This document shows positions 51,529 through 59,092 of a DNA stretch of 64,000 nt, piece after piece. The number at the start of each line of letters is the position of its first letter. Positions within the stretch are counted from its first letter, which is position 1. The position numbers were made by a program, and so were the translations under genes. Where the stretch lies: contig NZ_JALPRK010000025.1 of NCBI RefSeq assembly GCF_023195895.1, positions 1 to 64,000 of the forward strand, written 5' to 3'. The notes beneath the pieces are model-generated. The model searched no databases. It worked only from the letters and a program-made list of their open reading frames with translations, and had not been told where the DNA came from. Source of the stretch: Paenibacillus mellifer. Lineage in GTDB: Bacteria > Bacillota > Bacilli > Paenibacillales > Paenibacillaceae.

Positions 51529-53394
51529 TTACATGCGATCCGGGGCCGGCAATCCGATAACATCCAACGCCTCGGCGATCGTCTCCTTGAATTCGGCTGT
51601 GAGCCACAGCCGGAACGGTTGCTGCTGCGGCTCGGCTTTCAGGATCGGACACGCCGAATAATAATGATTAAACAAAGTAGCGAGCTCATAAGCGAAATGG
51701 CAAATTGGCGTCGGCGACAGTTCCTCGCACGCAGCGCTCAGCGTATCGGGCCATGCCGCGATTTGCCTCAACAGGGCATGTTCGGCCTGATCCAGCAGAG
51801 AGAGGTCCTCCGGGAGCGACTCCGTCCGCGGAAGCCCGTTTGCCTGGGCTTTGGCCAAGATGCCGGCGGCCCGGGCATGCGCATACATCAGATATACGCC
51901 AGTGTTGCCGGTCGTCTCCGTGGCTTGCTGAATGTCGAAGACCACTTCGGTTGGCAAGGCGAATCGCAGCAGGTAATAACGGATGGCCGCCGCTGCGATC
52001 AGGCGGCTGGACAACCCCTCGGGATCGGAGCGCTTGCCTTCGATTTGCGCTTCCATGAGATCGAGCAAATCGGACACTTTGATGCCGACCCCTTGCCTGC
52101 CGGACATGGCGTACGAGGTTTTGCTGTCCGAGGTGTCCAGGCCAAGCTCCTGTGCCGCGCCAGGGCTTAGCGATACGACGCCGTAACCGACGTGGCGCAG
52201 CTTCTCCGCCTGGCCTGCGAAGCCGAGCGCTTCCAGCGCTTGCTTCACCATCGCCTGCGGATACTCTTGCCTGCGGTCGATCACGTTGATGACGAGATCC
52301 GCCTTGCCGTAGTCGGCGACAATGCCATCTGCATGCGTGGTCCAAAGTCCGTCCGCAAACGGTTTGTACCGGAAATCGTTCGCCAGCAACCCGAACTTCC
52401 AGAGATGGTACGCGATATCCTTGGCGGTATAAGTCAAAATTCCGTTGGACCGAACGAGAACCTTATCGGCATGATGCTCGGCATCGGGTTCCGCCGGATC
52501 GGCCGCCGGTTGCTTCAGCACCCAGCAGCCTGCCAGTTTGCCGGACGTTTCCATCTGGAATAGCTCGGTTTGCTGCAGCAAACGAAAAGCCGAGTCCCAA
52601 AAGCCTTCGCGGACGATACGGCTCTCCCATACAAGCAAATCGTAATCTATGCCGAAGGCTTTCATTTCCTCCAGATGCTCCCGCACGATCCGTTCCGCTG
52701 CGAGCATGCCGATCCATGCCACGTTTCCGTCCCCGTCTTCCAGCGCCCGCAGCACTCGCGTTCTTTGCTCCAGCAGAGAGGGCGTTTGCTCGTATGCCTT
52801 GTTCACGCGGGCATAAAGCTCCCAGCAATAATCGCCGAACCTCAAATGCTCCGCCTGATGGTCGACGTTTAGCAACCCTGCGACGGTATCGGCCAGCTGA
52901 TTCCCCAGATCGTCGATGTAATTATGAACTTCGACTTGATATCCGGCTCTTCTCAACAATCGCGCCAACGAGTCGCCGATGCAGGCGTTCCGCAGGTGAC
53001 CGATATGGGCGGATTTGTTCGGGTTGATGGAAGTGTGTTCGATGACGACCTTTTCGCGGACCGCATCCGGAAGGCGAAAGGCCTTGCGAGCCCATTCGCT
53101 CCAGTCGAGGTGGAAGTTCAGAAAACCCGGCGGCGCGGTTTCGATCCGGTGCAGCAGTCCTTCCATCCGGCCTGCCTGTTCCAGCTCGTTCTTCAATTGC
53201 GCGGCGATGTGCAGCGGCGATTGGCGCAGCGTTTTGGCCAACTGCATCGCAATGTTGGTCGAATAATCGCCGTGTTCCGGACGGTTGGGCCGCTCGATCA
53301 GAACGTCCGGGAGATTTTCAAAACTTTGGCCGAGCCTTGAAACGACTTGCTGCACCGAGGTTTCAAGTTGCTTTTTCATCCACCTGCTGATCAT
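51529..53394 (-). CDS. argS: arginyl-tRNA synthetase
   Basis: A 621-residue class I synthetase that charges tRNA-Arg. The N-terminal Add-1 domain (about 1-95), the HIGH motif in NPNKSAHIGHLRNACIGDSL, the Tyr/Asp region YIDDLGNQLADTVAG, and the C-terminal DALR anticodon domain (about 500-621, GVYLMYAHARAAGIL) are intact. The KMSK region is replaced by SGRQGVGIKVSD, as in many ArgRS. At 621 residues it is longer than the usual 555-580. The start is ATG 53394 with CCAAGGAGGAG. It is under a T-box leader with an Arg specifier codon. It may be a second ArgRS used in arginine shortage; that is inference. Confidence 0.93.
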   Translation of the reverse strand: MISRWMKKQLETSVQQVVSRLGQSFENLPDVLIERPNRPEHGDYSTNIAMQLAKTLRQSPLHIAAQLKNELEQAGRMEGLLHRIETAPPGFLNFHLDWSEWARKAFRLPDAVREKVVIEHTSINPNKSAHIGHLRNACIGDSLARLLRRAGYQVEVHNYIDDLGNQLADTVAGLLNVDHQAEHLRFGDYCWELYARVNKAYEQTPSLLEQRTRVLRALEDGDGNVAWIGMLAAERIVREHLEEMKAFGIDYDLLVWESRIVREGFWDSAFRLLQQTELFQMETSGKLAGCWVLKQPAADPAEPDAEHHADKVLVRSNGILTYTAKDIAYHLWKFGLLANDFRYKPFADGLWTTHADGIVADYGKADLVINVIDRRQEYPQAMVKQALEALGFAGQAEKLRHVGYGVVSLSPGAAQELGLDTSDSKTSYAMSGRQGVGIKVSDLLDLMEAQIEGKRSDPEGLSSRLIAAAAIRYYLLRFALPTEVVFDIQQATETTGNTGVYLMYAHARAAGILAKAQANGLPRTESLPEDLSLLDQAEHALLRQIAAWPDTLSAACEELSPTPICHFAYELATLFNHYYSACPILKAEPQQQPFRLWLTAEFKETIAEALDVIGLPAPDRM

Positions 53395-53425
53395 GGAATA
53401 CTCCTCCTTGGCTATAAAAATAAAA

Positions 53426-53669
53426 TAAGCCTCCGTCTCATCAAAGAGACGAAGGCTTTGCGCGCTCGCGGTACCACTCTTGTTGTTAAACTCCATGTTT
53501 AACCACTCTAGAGATAACGGTCTTCTGCCGTGGCTGCCTACCTCGCTTACGTTCAGCAACCATTCTCATGGGTCCGCTTCGCTGCCTGCCCCGTACCGGT
53601 TTCCACCATCCCGGCTCGCTTGGACTAGAACCGACAGCTACTCTCCCAATCGTTGAATTTGGGTTATTT
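53426..53669 (-). promoter_or_regulatory. T-box riboswitch (arginine) of argS
   Basis: On the minus strand the T-box sequence AGAGTGGTACCGCG lies at 53480-53467. The specifier loop reads TGAA-CGT-AAGCGAGG, with the Arg codon CGU at 53551-53549. The distal stem I part (AGCGAG and GATGGTGGAAACC) is visible upstream. The terminator stem AAGCCT-t-CGTCTC with GAGACG-g-AGGCTT lies at 53427-53458, followed by ATTTTATTTTT. Uncharged tRNA-Arg should stabilise the antiterminator and allow argS transcription. Confidence 0.93.
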
Positions 53670-53675
53670 CGTATT

Positions 53676-53703
53676 ATTATATCCGGCTGTTCCCGAAAGT
53701 CAA
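53676..53703 (-). promoter_or_regulatory. sigma-A promoter of the argS leader
   Basis: On the minus strand TTGACT (53703-53698) and TATAAT (53681-53676) are separated by 16 bases. The start near 53669 precedes T-box stem I. Confidence 0.8.
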
Positions 53704-53718
53704 TCCGTGAGTTCCATT

Positions 53719-54969
53719 TTAAAACTTGTTTAATAACTTGGAGATGAAATGTTCATGTTTCCGTGAGCCCATTTTGATACCGGTCCTTTTTTCGGTAAAG
53801 AAGTAAACCAGGGCCAGTACCGGTACGATGATGCCGATCAGGGAGGTGAAATTCCAGCCGCCGTGGGCATAAGACCACCCGCCCAAGGACGATCCGGCGG
53901 CCCCGCCGATGAAAAAGATCGCCATAAATAAGCCGTTAAGGCGTCCTTTGGCTTCATTGCCCAAGGAATAAACCGCCCGTTGTCCAAGTACTAGGTTTCC
54001 CGAAACGGCCATGTCCAGTAAAATCGCCGCAAGGACCAGCAGGACGAGCGATGCCGTCGAATGACCGGGAACAAGATAGGCCAGGACAAAAGACAAGGCG
54101 GCAACGATCAGGGCCAATCCGGTCAAGAACCTGGTCCAGCCTTTATCCGCGAGTCTTCCCGCGATCGGCGCGGCAACGGCGCCTCCTACGCCGGCCAGCG
54201 CGAACCAGGCGATCCCTTGCTGCGTCAGGCCGAAATCGTCAGCCAAATATAGCGGAATTACCGTCCAGAACAGACTGAAGACACCAAACAGACAAGCTTG
54301 ATAAGCGGCGCGGCGGCGAAGGATCGGCGTTTGTTTTAATAGAGAGCCCAGGGAAACGATCAATTTGCCGTAACTTAGGGCAGGCTCCGGCTTCCGTTCG
54401 GGAAGCACCCGGTACAATAAAATTGTTAAAAGGGCGATAGCCGCCGCGGACAAGGCAAATACCGCCTGCCACTTCCACAGGCCGGCGATGAAGCTGGCTA
54501 CGGGGCGGGCGAACATGATCCCGAGCAGAAGTCCGCTCATTACATTCCCCACTACCCGGCCCTGATGGGGACCCGATGCCAAATAGGTCGCGTAAGGAAC
54601 CAGGATTTGGGCTACCACGGATCCCAGTCCGATAAACAAGGACGCCGCGAGGAACAGGGGCGCGCTCGCGGCAAAGGATGCCGTCGCCAAGGCGCAGAAT
54701 GCCACGATAAGGAAGATGGCCACAAGACGCCGGTTTTCAACAATGTCGCTGAGCGGAACAATGAACAATAGACCCAGCACGTACCCGATTTGCGTTAAAG
54801 TGACGATGAAGCCCGATGCCGCGGACGTTAACCCCGTGGCGGCGCTGATCGGTCCGACCAAGGTTTGGGAATAATATAGATTGGCTACGATAAGCCCGCA
54901 AGCAGCGGCTAACAAGAATAGGATCCAACCCGAAATCGGCTTACTGCCGGCATTTTGTTTCGTGTCCAT
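53719..54969 (-). CDS. MFS transporter
   Basis: A 416-residue transporter with 12 predicted helices. The MFS motif A is modified (SDIVENRRLVA) and the second half has GRLADKGWTRFLTG. The first helix (FLLAAACGLIVANLYYSQTLVGPI) with a NLYYSQ motif resembles the YnfM/arabinose-exporter group. It probably exports a drug or sugar analogue. Its start shares a 170-base region with a divergent TetR gene that carries repeated operator-like sequences, so it is likely the TetR target. GAGGAGG lies 7 bases before the ATG. Confidence 0.88.
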   Translation of the reverse strand: MDTKQNAGSKPISGWILFLLAAACGLIVANLYYSQTLVGPISAATGLTSAASGFIVTLTQIGYVLGLLFIVPLSDIVENRRLVAIFLIVAFCALATASFAASAPLFLAASLFIGLGSVVAQILVPYATYLASGPHQGRVVGNVMSGLLLGIMFARPVASFIAGLWKWQAVFALSAAAIALLTILLYRVLPERKPEPALSYGKLIVSLGSLLKQTPILRRRAAYQACLFGVFSLFWTVIPLYLADDFGLTQQGIAWFALAGVGGAVAAPIAGRLADKGWTRFLTGLALIVAALSFVLAYLVPGHSTASLVLLVLAAILLDMAVSGNLVLGQRAVYSLGNEAKGRLNGLFMAIFFIGGAAGSSLGGWSYAHGGWNFTSLIGIIVPVLALVYFFTEKRTGIKMGSRKHEHFISKLLNKF

Positions 54970-54994
54970 GACAAAACCTCCTCATTTAATTAAA

Positions 54995-55116
54995 TACTAT
55001 ACGTATCGTTTATTAATTGTCGACGTTTTAATAATAAACTGAACGTATCGTTTTGTAAATAACAATTTTGATTAACTCGCCCGATGAATATTTAGTATAA
55101 TAAACGTACAGTTTTT
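54995..55116. promoter_or_regulatory. repeated TetR operator-like sites
   Basis: Three related sites in the divergent region: ATACGTATCGTTTA at 54999-55012, AAACTGAACGTATCGTTT at 55036-55053, and, inverted, AAACTGTACGTTT (complement of 55103-55115). They share an AAACTG/ACGT/CGTTT core. The last is next to TATAAT (55096-55101), the likely tetR -10 box. They would bind the TetR protein encoded at 55140 and control both genes. Confidence 0.58.
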
Positions 55117-55139
55117 ATGCGGAAAAGGAGTGGGTTCAA

Positions 55140-55718
55140 GTGAGTACCAAAAGAGGGCGTCCGCGCAATATGGATACGCAAAACGCCATTCTTGCCGCTT
55201 CCTACGATTTGTTGCTGGAACAAGGTTTTGGATCGGTCACGGTGGAGAAAATCGCGGAGCGGGCCGGAGTCAGCAAAGCCACGATCTATAAATGGTGGCC
55301 CAACAAAGCTGCGGTGGTCATGGACGGGTTCCTGTCGGCGTCTACGGCTAGAATTCCGGTTCCCGATACGGGTTCGGTTTCCGAGGACCTGGTCATCCAC
55401 GTTACGAGATTGGTTCGCTTTATGACAAGCCGGGAGGGGAATGTCATTAAAGAACTGGTCGGGGAAGGACAAATGGATGCCGGACTGGCGGAAACTTACC
55501 GCTCGAGGTACTTTCGCCCCCGCCGGCTGGAGGCAAGCCAAATCCTTGAACGCGGAATCCGGCGCGGCGAGCTGAAGGACAGTCTTGATCTTGAGTTATG
55601 CCTGGATCAAATCTACGGACCGATCTTTTATCGGCTTCTGATCATAAGCGACGAGTTGGACGAAAACTACGTTGAACATTTGGTGAAGTGGGTTCTGGAG
55701 GGACTCGCGGCAAAATGA
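55140..55718 (+). CDS. TetR/AcrR family regulator
   Basis: A 192-residue repressor. The N-terminal TetR helix-turn-helix (about 13-58) has ILAASYDLLLEQGFGSVTVEKIAERAGVSKATIYKWWPNKAAVV. The C-terminal domain (TetR_C type 11-like) is helical and would bind the inducer. The start is GTG at 55140 with AAGGAG 10 bases upstream. It is divergent from the MFS gene and probably represses it and itself; the inducer is unknown. Confidence 0.9.
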   Translation: MSTKRGRPRNMDTQNAILAASYDLLLEQGFGSVTVEKIAERAGVSKATIYKWWPNKAAVVMDGFLSASTARIPVPDTGSVSEDLVIHVTRLVRFMTSREGNVIKELVGEGQMDAGLAETYRSRYFRPRRLEASQILERGIRRGELKDSLDLELCLDQIYGPIFYRLLIISDELDENYVEHLVKWVLEGLAAK

Positions 55719-55879
55719 ATCGGGAACGTCCCGCTTGCTTGAAGACGACTTTCACTTGTGATACATTATTTACCATAATTGAGATTTGGGTGTGAAGCAC
55801 ATACCGCTCGGATTCGACTTGCTCTTGGGGCATGGGGATCTGGGCGGTTTTTTATTCCATCGGATAAGGAGGGTTAATC

Positions 55880-56566
55880 ATGAGCGAGTTTGACGACGTT
55901 TATTTGGAATGGTTGGACCGACAGATCGATGAGGAGAGAAACCCAAGAAGACGGGAGTTTCTGCAAAAGGGACTGAGTCGGGGGACAACGGATTTTCTGC
56001 GGTTCATATGGTATCCCGCCATCGGAAATTTCAAAGATCTATATCCTGAGTATGAGGTTCGCGACTTTAATAATGGTTATCGTTACCTCGATTTGGCTTA
56101 TAGACCGGGCAACGCCAAAGGATGTATCGAGATTCAGGATTACCGGAGCCATGCCCGGGATATCGAAGCGGGGCGATTTAAGGATCTGTGTATGAAGCAA
56201 TCTCTATTGACGCTTGACGATTGGCTGTTTCTTCCAATTGCCTATCTATCCATTCGAGAAGACCCGGGAGTCTGCAAGCAGCTGGTCTTATCCTTCGTCG
56301 GAAAGTTTCTGTCCAATGCCGTGCCTTCCGGCCTTCATTGGGCAGAGGAGGAGACTTTGCGGTTTGCCCGCCGTCTTATGCGTCCCTTTACTCCGGCTGA
56401 GCTCGCATCGCATCTCTTGTTGTCCCATCAACATACACGAGCGATTTTACATGCCATGCACGACCGAAAAATGCTGGAGGTAGTCGACGGCAAACAACGG
56501 TATAGCACGTTCAGGCTTCCTCAAGCCGATCGGAGGGGAGTAGGGGCCGGGGAGAAAGGGGCCTAG
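55880..56566 (+). CDS. nuclease-like protein with C-terminal winged helix
   Basis: A 228-residue protein that I do not recognise as a named family. The middle (about 65-125) has a DUF559/PD-(D/E)XK-like pattern: YLDLAY, then CIEIQDYRSHARDIEAGRFKDL, then LPIAYLSIREDP. The E-x-Q after a strand, the preceding Asp and the later basic helix would be the active site. Residues about 165-215 predict a winged helix (TPAELASHLLLSHQHTRAILHAMHDRKML). There is no signal peptide. AAGGAGGG precedes the ATG. It stands alone; no methylase or other defence gene is near. It may be a regulator derived from a nuclease rather than an active enzyme. Confidence 0.72.
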   Translation: MSEFDDVYLEWLDRQIDEERNPRRREFLQKGLSRGTTDFLRFIWYPAIGNFKDLYPEYEVRDFNNGYRYLDLAYRPGNAKGCIEIQDYRSHARDIEAGRFKDLCMKQSLLTLDDWLFLPIAYLSIREDPGVCKQLVLSFVGKFLSNAVPSGLHWAEEETLRFARRLMRPFTPAELASHLLLSHQHTRAILHAMHDRKMLEVVDGKQRYSTFRLPQADRRGVGAGEKGA

Positions 56567-56589
56567 CCCTAGGGGGGCTGTTGCCTACG

Positions 56590-56679
56590 TTGGCACTGGC
56601 GCTGGTGTTGGCACTGGCGCTGGTGTTGGCACTGGCGCTGGTGTTGGCACTGGCGCTGGTGTTGGCACTGGCGCTGGTG
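56590..56679. repeat. minisatellite, 18-bp unit, five copies
   Basis: Five identical copies of TTGGCACTGGCGCTGGTG in tandem, just after the nuclease-like gene. The unit is a multiple of 3, so a plus-strand frame would read (LALALV)n, but no start codon or ribosome site supports translation. Confidence 0.95.
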
Positions 56680-56684
56680 TTGAC

Positions 56685-56749
56685 GCTGACGCAGGCCGCT
56701 GACGCAGGCTGCTGACGCAGGCCGCTGACGCAGGCCGCTGACGCTAGGC
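56685..56749. repeat. minisatellite, 13-bp unit, five copies
   Basis: Four near-identical copies of GCTGACGCAGGCC (the second ends in T) and a fifth degenerate copy (GCTGACGCTAGGC) directly follow the 18-bp array. The unit is not a multiple of 3, so it is non-coding. Confidence 0.92.
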
Positions 56750-56787
56750 GCGAACACTGGTGCTAAACGCTAACTCACTTTTTACTC

Positions 56788-56970
56788 TAACGCTGGTGAG
56801 CAACGCTATTTGGGCAAATTTGTTCTCCACAAAATTCTAACGACGATGAGACACTCTATTTGGGTGAAAAACGAGCAAATTGGCAACAAAACAGGAGAAT
56901 AAGCTTTGTAGGAAGCGTTAGAATCGCAATGTATCATTTTGGGAAGATATAAGGTTTGTGGCAAGCGTTA
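56788..56970. repeat. four-unit TAACG repeat element, locus 2
   Basis: Four 23-bp units lie at 56788-56810 (+), 56838-56860 (+), 56898-56920 (-) and 56948-56970 (-), that is at offsets 0, 50, 110 and 160. They read TAACG-N14-TATT; the last ends in TATA. This matches the order and spacing of 8681-8862. The two plus units end in CTATTTGGG; the two minus units share TAACGCTT. The stretch 56971-57145 after it has short repeats of CCCGNAG and no gene. Confidence 0.8.
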
Positions 56971-57145
56971 GATGGTTGATGGATAGGTTGCCCGAAGGTT
57001 ACCCGCAGGCTCCCCAGGCCCCGCAGTCCCGCAGATACGTGTAGTTACCCGTAGTCAACCGAAGGTCCTTGGACCCGTAGGCCAAGGAGAATCATTTGTG
57101 CTAGAATAAAGAAGATTAACCTTATTCATGCAAAGGAGGATTAAA

Positions 57146-58054
57146 ATGAGTTCATCCATCACCTTGCATCTATGGTTCGACAAAGAGGCGAAAGAAGCCG
57201 CGGAGTTCTATTGCTCCGTATTTCCGGATTCCCGAATCACGGGAGTTACGACGATAAACGATACCCCTTCGGGTGATTCTGAGATGATTTCGTTCACCGT
57301 TTGGGGGTTTCCGTTCATGGCTATTTCGGCAGGACCGCACTTCAAGATGAATCCTTCCGTTTCGTGCATCGTCAATTTCGACCCCTCCCGAGATCCTAAC
57401 GCCAGAGAAATGCTGGATGAAGCGTGGGACAAGCTGTCCGACGGCGGGATTCCCCTCATGCCCCTGGACCGGTATCCTTTCAGCGAAAGGTACGGATGGA
57501 TCCAGGACAAGTACGGATTTACTTGGCAGCTGATGTTGACGAATCCCGATGGTGAGCCCCGTCCGGCGATCGTCCCCTCGATGATGTTCATTGGCGAGAA
57601 CTGCGGCAAGGCGGAAGAAGCACGCGAACATTATCTCTCGGTGTTCCGGAACGCGAAACCCGGCGCACTCGTCAAGTATGGATCCGGCCAGGAACCGGAC
57701 CGGGAAGGTACGGTCATGTTCACCGATTTTATGCTGGAAAACACGTGGTTAGCGGCGATGGACAGCGCGCATGCTCATGGGTTCAGTTTTAACGAAGCGA
57801 TCTCCCTCTTGGTCAACTGCGAAACGCAGGAGGAGATCGATCATTATTGGGAGCATCTCTCCGCCGTCCCCGAAGCAGAACAATGCGGTTGGCTCAAGGA
57901 CCGGTATGGCGTCTCGTGGCAAATTTCTGCTTCCGCATTGGACGAGATGATGACCCGGGGCACGCCGGAACAACGCAATCGCGTCACGAAGGCGTTTTTG
58001 AAGATGAAGAAGTTTAACCTCTCGGAGTTGCAGCAAGCTTTTGACGGGAGATAA
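57146..58054 (+). CDS. PhnB-like VOC superfamily protein, two-domain
   Basis: A 302-residue protein with two VOC domains (about 1-140 and 145-285). Each has the 3-demethylubiquinone-methyltransferase-like pattern: LHLWFDKEAKEAAEFYCSVFPDSRI in the first, FIGENCGKAEEAREHYLSVF in the second, and ending SERYGWIQDKYGFTWQL and QCGWLKDRYGVSWQI. Such proteins bind small molecules or metals (the family includes PhnB and glyoxalase-like enzymes); the substrate is unknown. AAAGGAGG lies 7 bases before ATG 57146. Own terminator. Confidence 0.88.
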   Translation: MSSSITLHLWFDKEAKEAAEFYCSVFPDSRITGVTTINDTPSGDSEMISFTVWGFPFMAISAGPHFKMNPSVSCIVNFDPSRDPNAREMLDEAWDKLSDGGIPLMPLDRYPFSERYGWIQDKYGFTWQLMLTNPDGEPRPAIVPSMMFIGENCGKAEEAREHYLSVFRNAKPGALVKYGSGQEPDREGTVMFTDFMLENTWLAAMDSAHAHGFSFNEAISLLVNCETQEEIDHYWEHLSAVPEAEQCGWLKDRYGVSWQISASALDEMMTRGTPEQRNRVTKAFLKMKKFNLSELQQAFDGR

Positions 58055-58060
58055 CGAAAA

Positions 58061-58101
58061 AAGGAAGCTTCACTCGACCGAGTGAAGCTTCCTTGCATTT
58101 T
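58061..58101 (+). terminator. VOC gene terminator
   Basis: Arms AAGGAAGCTTCACTCG and CGAGTGAAGCTTCCTT (perfect, tight loop) then GCATTTT. It probably also ends the tRNA transcript on the other strand. Confidence 0.88.
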
Positions 58102-58102
58102 A

Positions 58103-58175
58103 TGGAGCCTAGGGGGATCGAACCCCTGACCTCATCGCTGCCAGCGATGCGCTCTCCCAGCTGAGCTAAGGCCCC
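58103..58175 (-). tRNA. tRNA-Ala (anticodon GGC)
   Basis: 73 bases on the minus strand fold into a standard cloverleaf: acceptor GGGGCCT/AGGCTCC (one G-T pair), D arm GCTC...GAGC, anticodon arm CATCG-CTGGCAG-CGATG with anticodon GGC (reads GCC), variable AGGTC and T arm AGGGG-TTCGATC-CCCCT. The 3' CCA is not fully encoded (the gene ends at discriminator A). It stands alone, between two hairpins. Confidence 0.95.
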
Positions 58176-58251
58176 GTGAGCGACTATTTTATTTTATAAA
58201 AATGCGGCCGGGCTGTCAATATCCCTTTGCAAAAAAATGCGCTCCCCGAGG

Positions 58252-58275
58252 TTCCGGCAACCGAGGTTGCCGGAA
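58252..58275 (-). terminator. hairpin after the LSm-like gene
   Basis: Perfect 11-bp arms TTCCGGCAACC and GGTTGCCGGAA. On the minus strand a run of seven T follows 15 bases after the stem, so it may end the 58305-58613 transcript. Confidence 0.5.
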
Positions 58276-58304
58276 AGGGGGGAACTGTGCCGGATTCCCG
58301 CGGC

Positions 58305-58613
58305 TTACACCTTCATTGCCGTGATTTTTGCGGCCGGGACGATGACCTGCCGACCCGACTCATCGATCAATTCCAGCGCATCGGTGTTCACGGCCACCAG
58401 CGTGCCGTAAAGGACGGAGCCGGTCGTCTCAATGCGGATGCTGAGGCCGATGGAAGCTTTGATCCGCTGTCGGGTTTCGGAATCCGGGAAGGAGGCGGCC
58501 TCGAGCGCTTGCTCCAGATGCTCCACCCGGCTAACCAGAAGCTCAAGCTCGGCCTGCAGCACGCGAATTCGCCTTCGTAACGGTTCGTGTAACAGAAAAC
58601 GCAGGATCGTCAA
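58305..58613 (-). CDS. hypothetical protein, coiled coil plus DUF2642-like barrel
   Basis: A 102-residue protein. Residues 10-40 form a coiled coil (RRIRVLQAELELLVSRVEHLEQALEAA). Residues about 52-102 predict a small beta barrel (IGLSIRIETTGSVLYGTLVAVNTDALELIDESGRQVIVPAAKITAMKV), similar to LSm/SH3-like DUF2642 domains of spore-coat-related proteins in Bacillales. The start is TTG at 58613 with AGAGGTG 7 bases upstream. Function unknown; no linked gene gives a clue. Confidence 0.65.
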   Translation of the reverse strand: MTILRFLLHEPLRRRIRVLQAELELLVSRVEHLEQALEAASFPDSETRQRIKASIGLSIRIETTGSVLYGTLVAVNTDALELIDESGRQVIVPAAKITAMKV

Positions 58614-58780
58614 TGCGATTCACCTCTTTTCATCCGGAGCATAAGTCTCTAGCAAAAGAGACAATATATCATATGGAAGCCAGATTGATAGAGTTCGGGT
58701 GGGGCTTACTTTCCGGCAAGTATCCTTTATGTTATGCTGAAAATAGATACTAAATCGTTACGTAAGGAGAGGGTTAATCC

Positions 58781-59068
58781 ATGATCAAACATATCGTCTT
58801 GTTCAAGCTGAAAGATGCGTCGCCGGAGAGTATTGGACGTACGGTTGAGGTGCTGCGTGGTTTGCAGGGCAAAGTGGAGCAGCTGAGAAGCCTGGAGGTG
58901 GGCACTGATGTGATCCGTTCCCCTCGTTCCTATGACATTGCGTTAATTGCGACTTTTGATTCGCTTGCGGATTTGGAAGGTTACCAAGTGCATCCGGAGC
59001 ACAAGAAGGTCATTGAGCACATGAACGAGGTGCGTGAAAGCCAGGTTGCGGTCGATTTCGAATTCTAG
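58781..59068 (+). CDS. Dabb (stress-responsive alpha/beta barrel) domain protein
   Basis: A 95-residue protein. It has the Dabb pattern: MIKHIVLFKLKD at the start, LEVGTDVIRSPRSYDIALIATFDSLADLEGYQVHPEHKKVI in the middle and a C-terminal V-D-F/E strand. Dabb proteins form dimeric ferredoxin-like barrels; some are stress-induced, others act on polyketides. AAGGAGAGG lies 8 bases before the ATG. The YutE-like gene follows 24 bases later, likely one operon. Confidence 0.9.
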   Translation: MIKHIVLFKLKDASPESIGRTVEVLRGLQGKVEQLRSLEVGTDVIRSPRSYDIALIATFDSLADLEGYQVHPEHKKVIEHMNEVRESQVAVDFEF

Positions 59069-59092
59069 ACTGGACCGGAGGAGGGAATACCC

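Noticed and set aside
56569..56757. Minus-strand reading frame with (QHQRQC)n over the minisatellites
   Set aside because: It exists only because the 18-bp unit is a multiple of 3; there is no ribosome site, and the 13-bp array breaks any periodic frame.
56590..56970. CRISPR array
   Set aside because: The tandem units have no spacers, the four-unit element has only four copies in mixed orientation with short gaps, and no cas gene is in the window.
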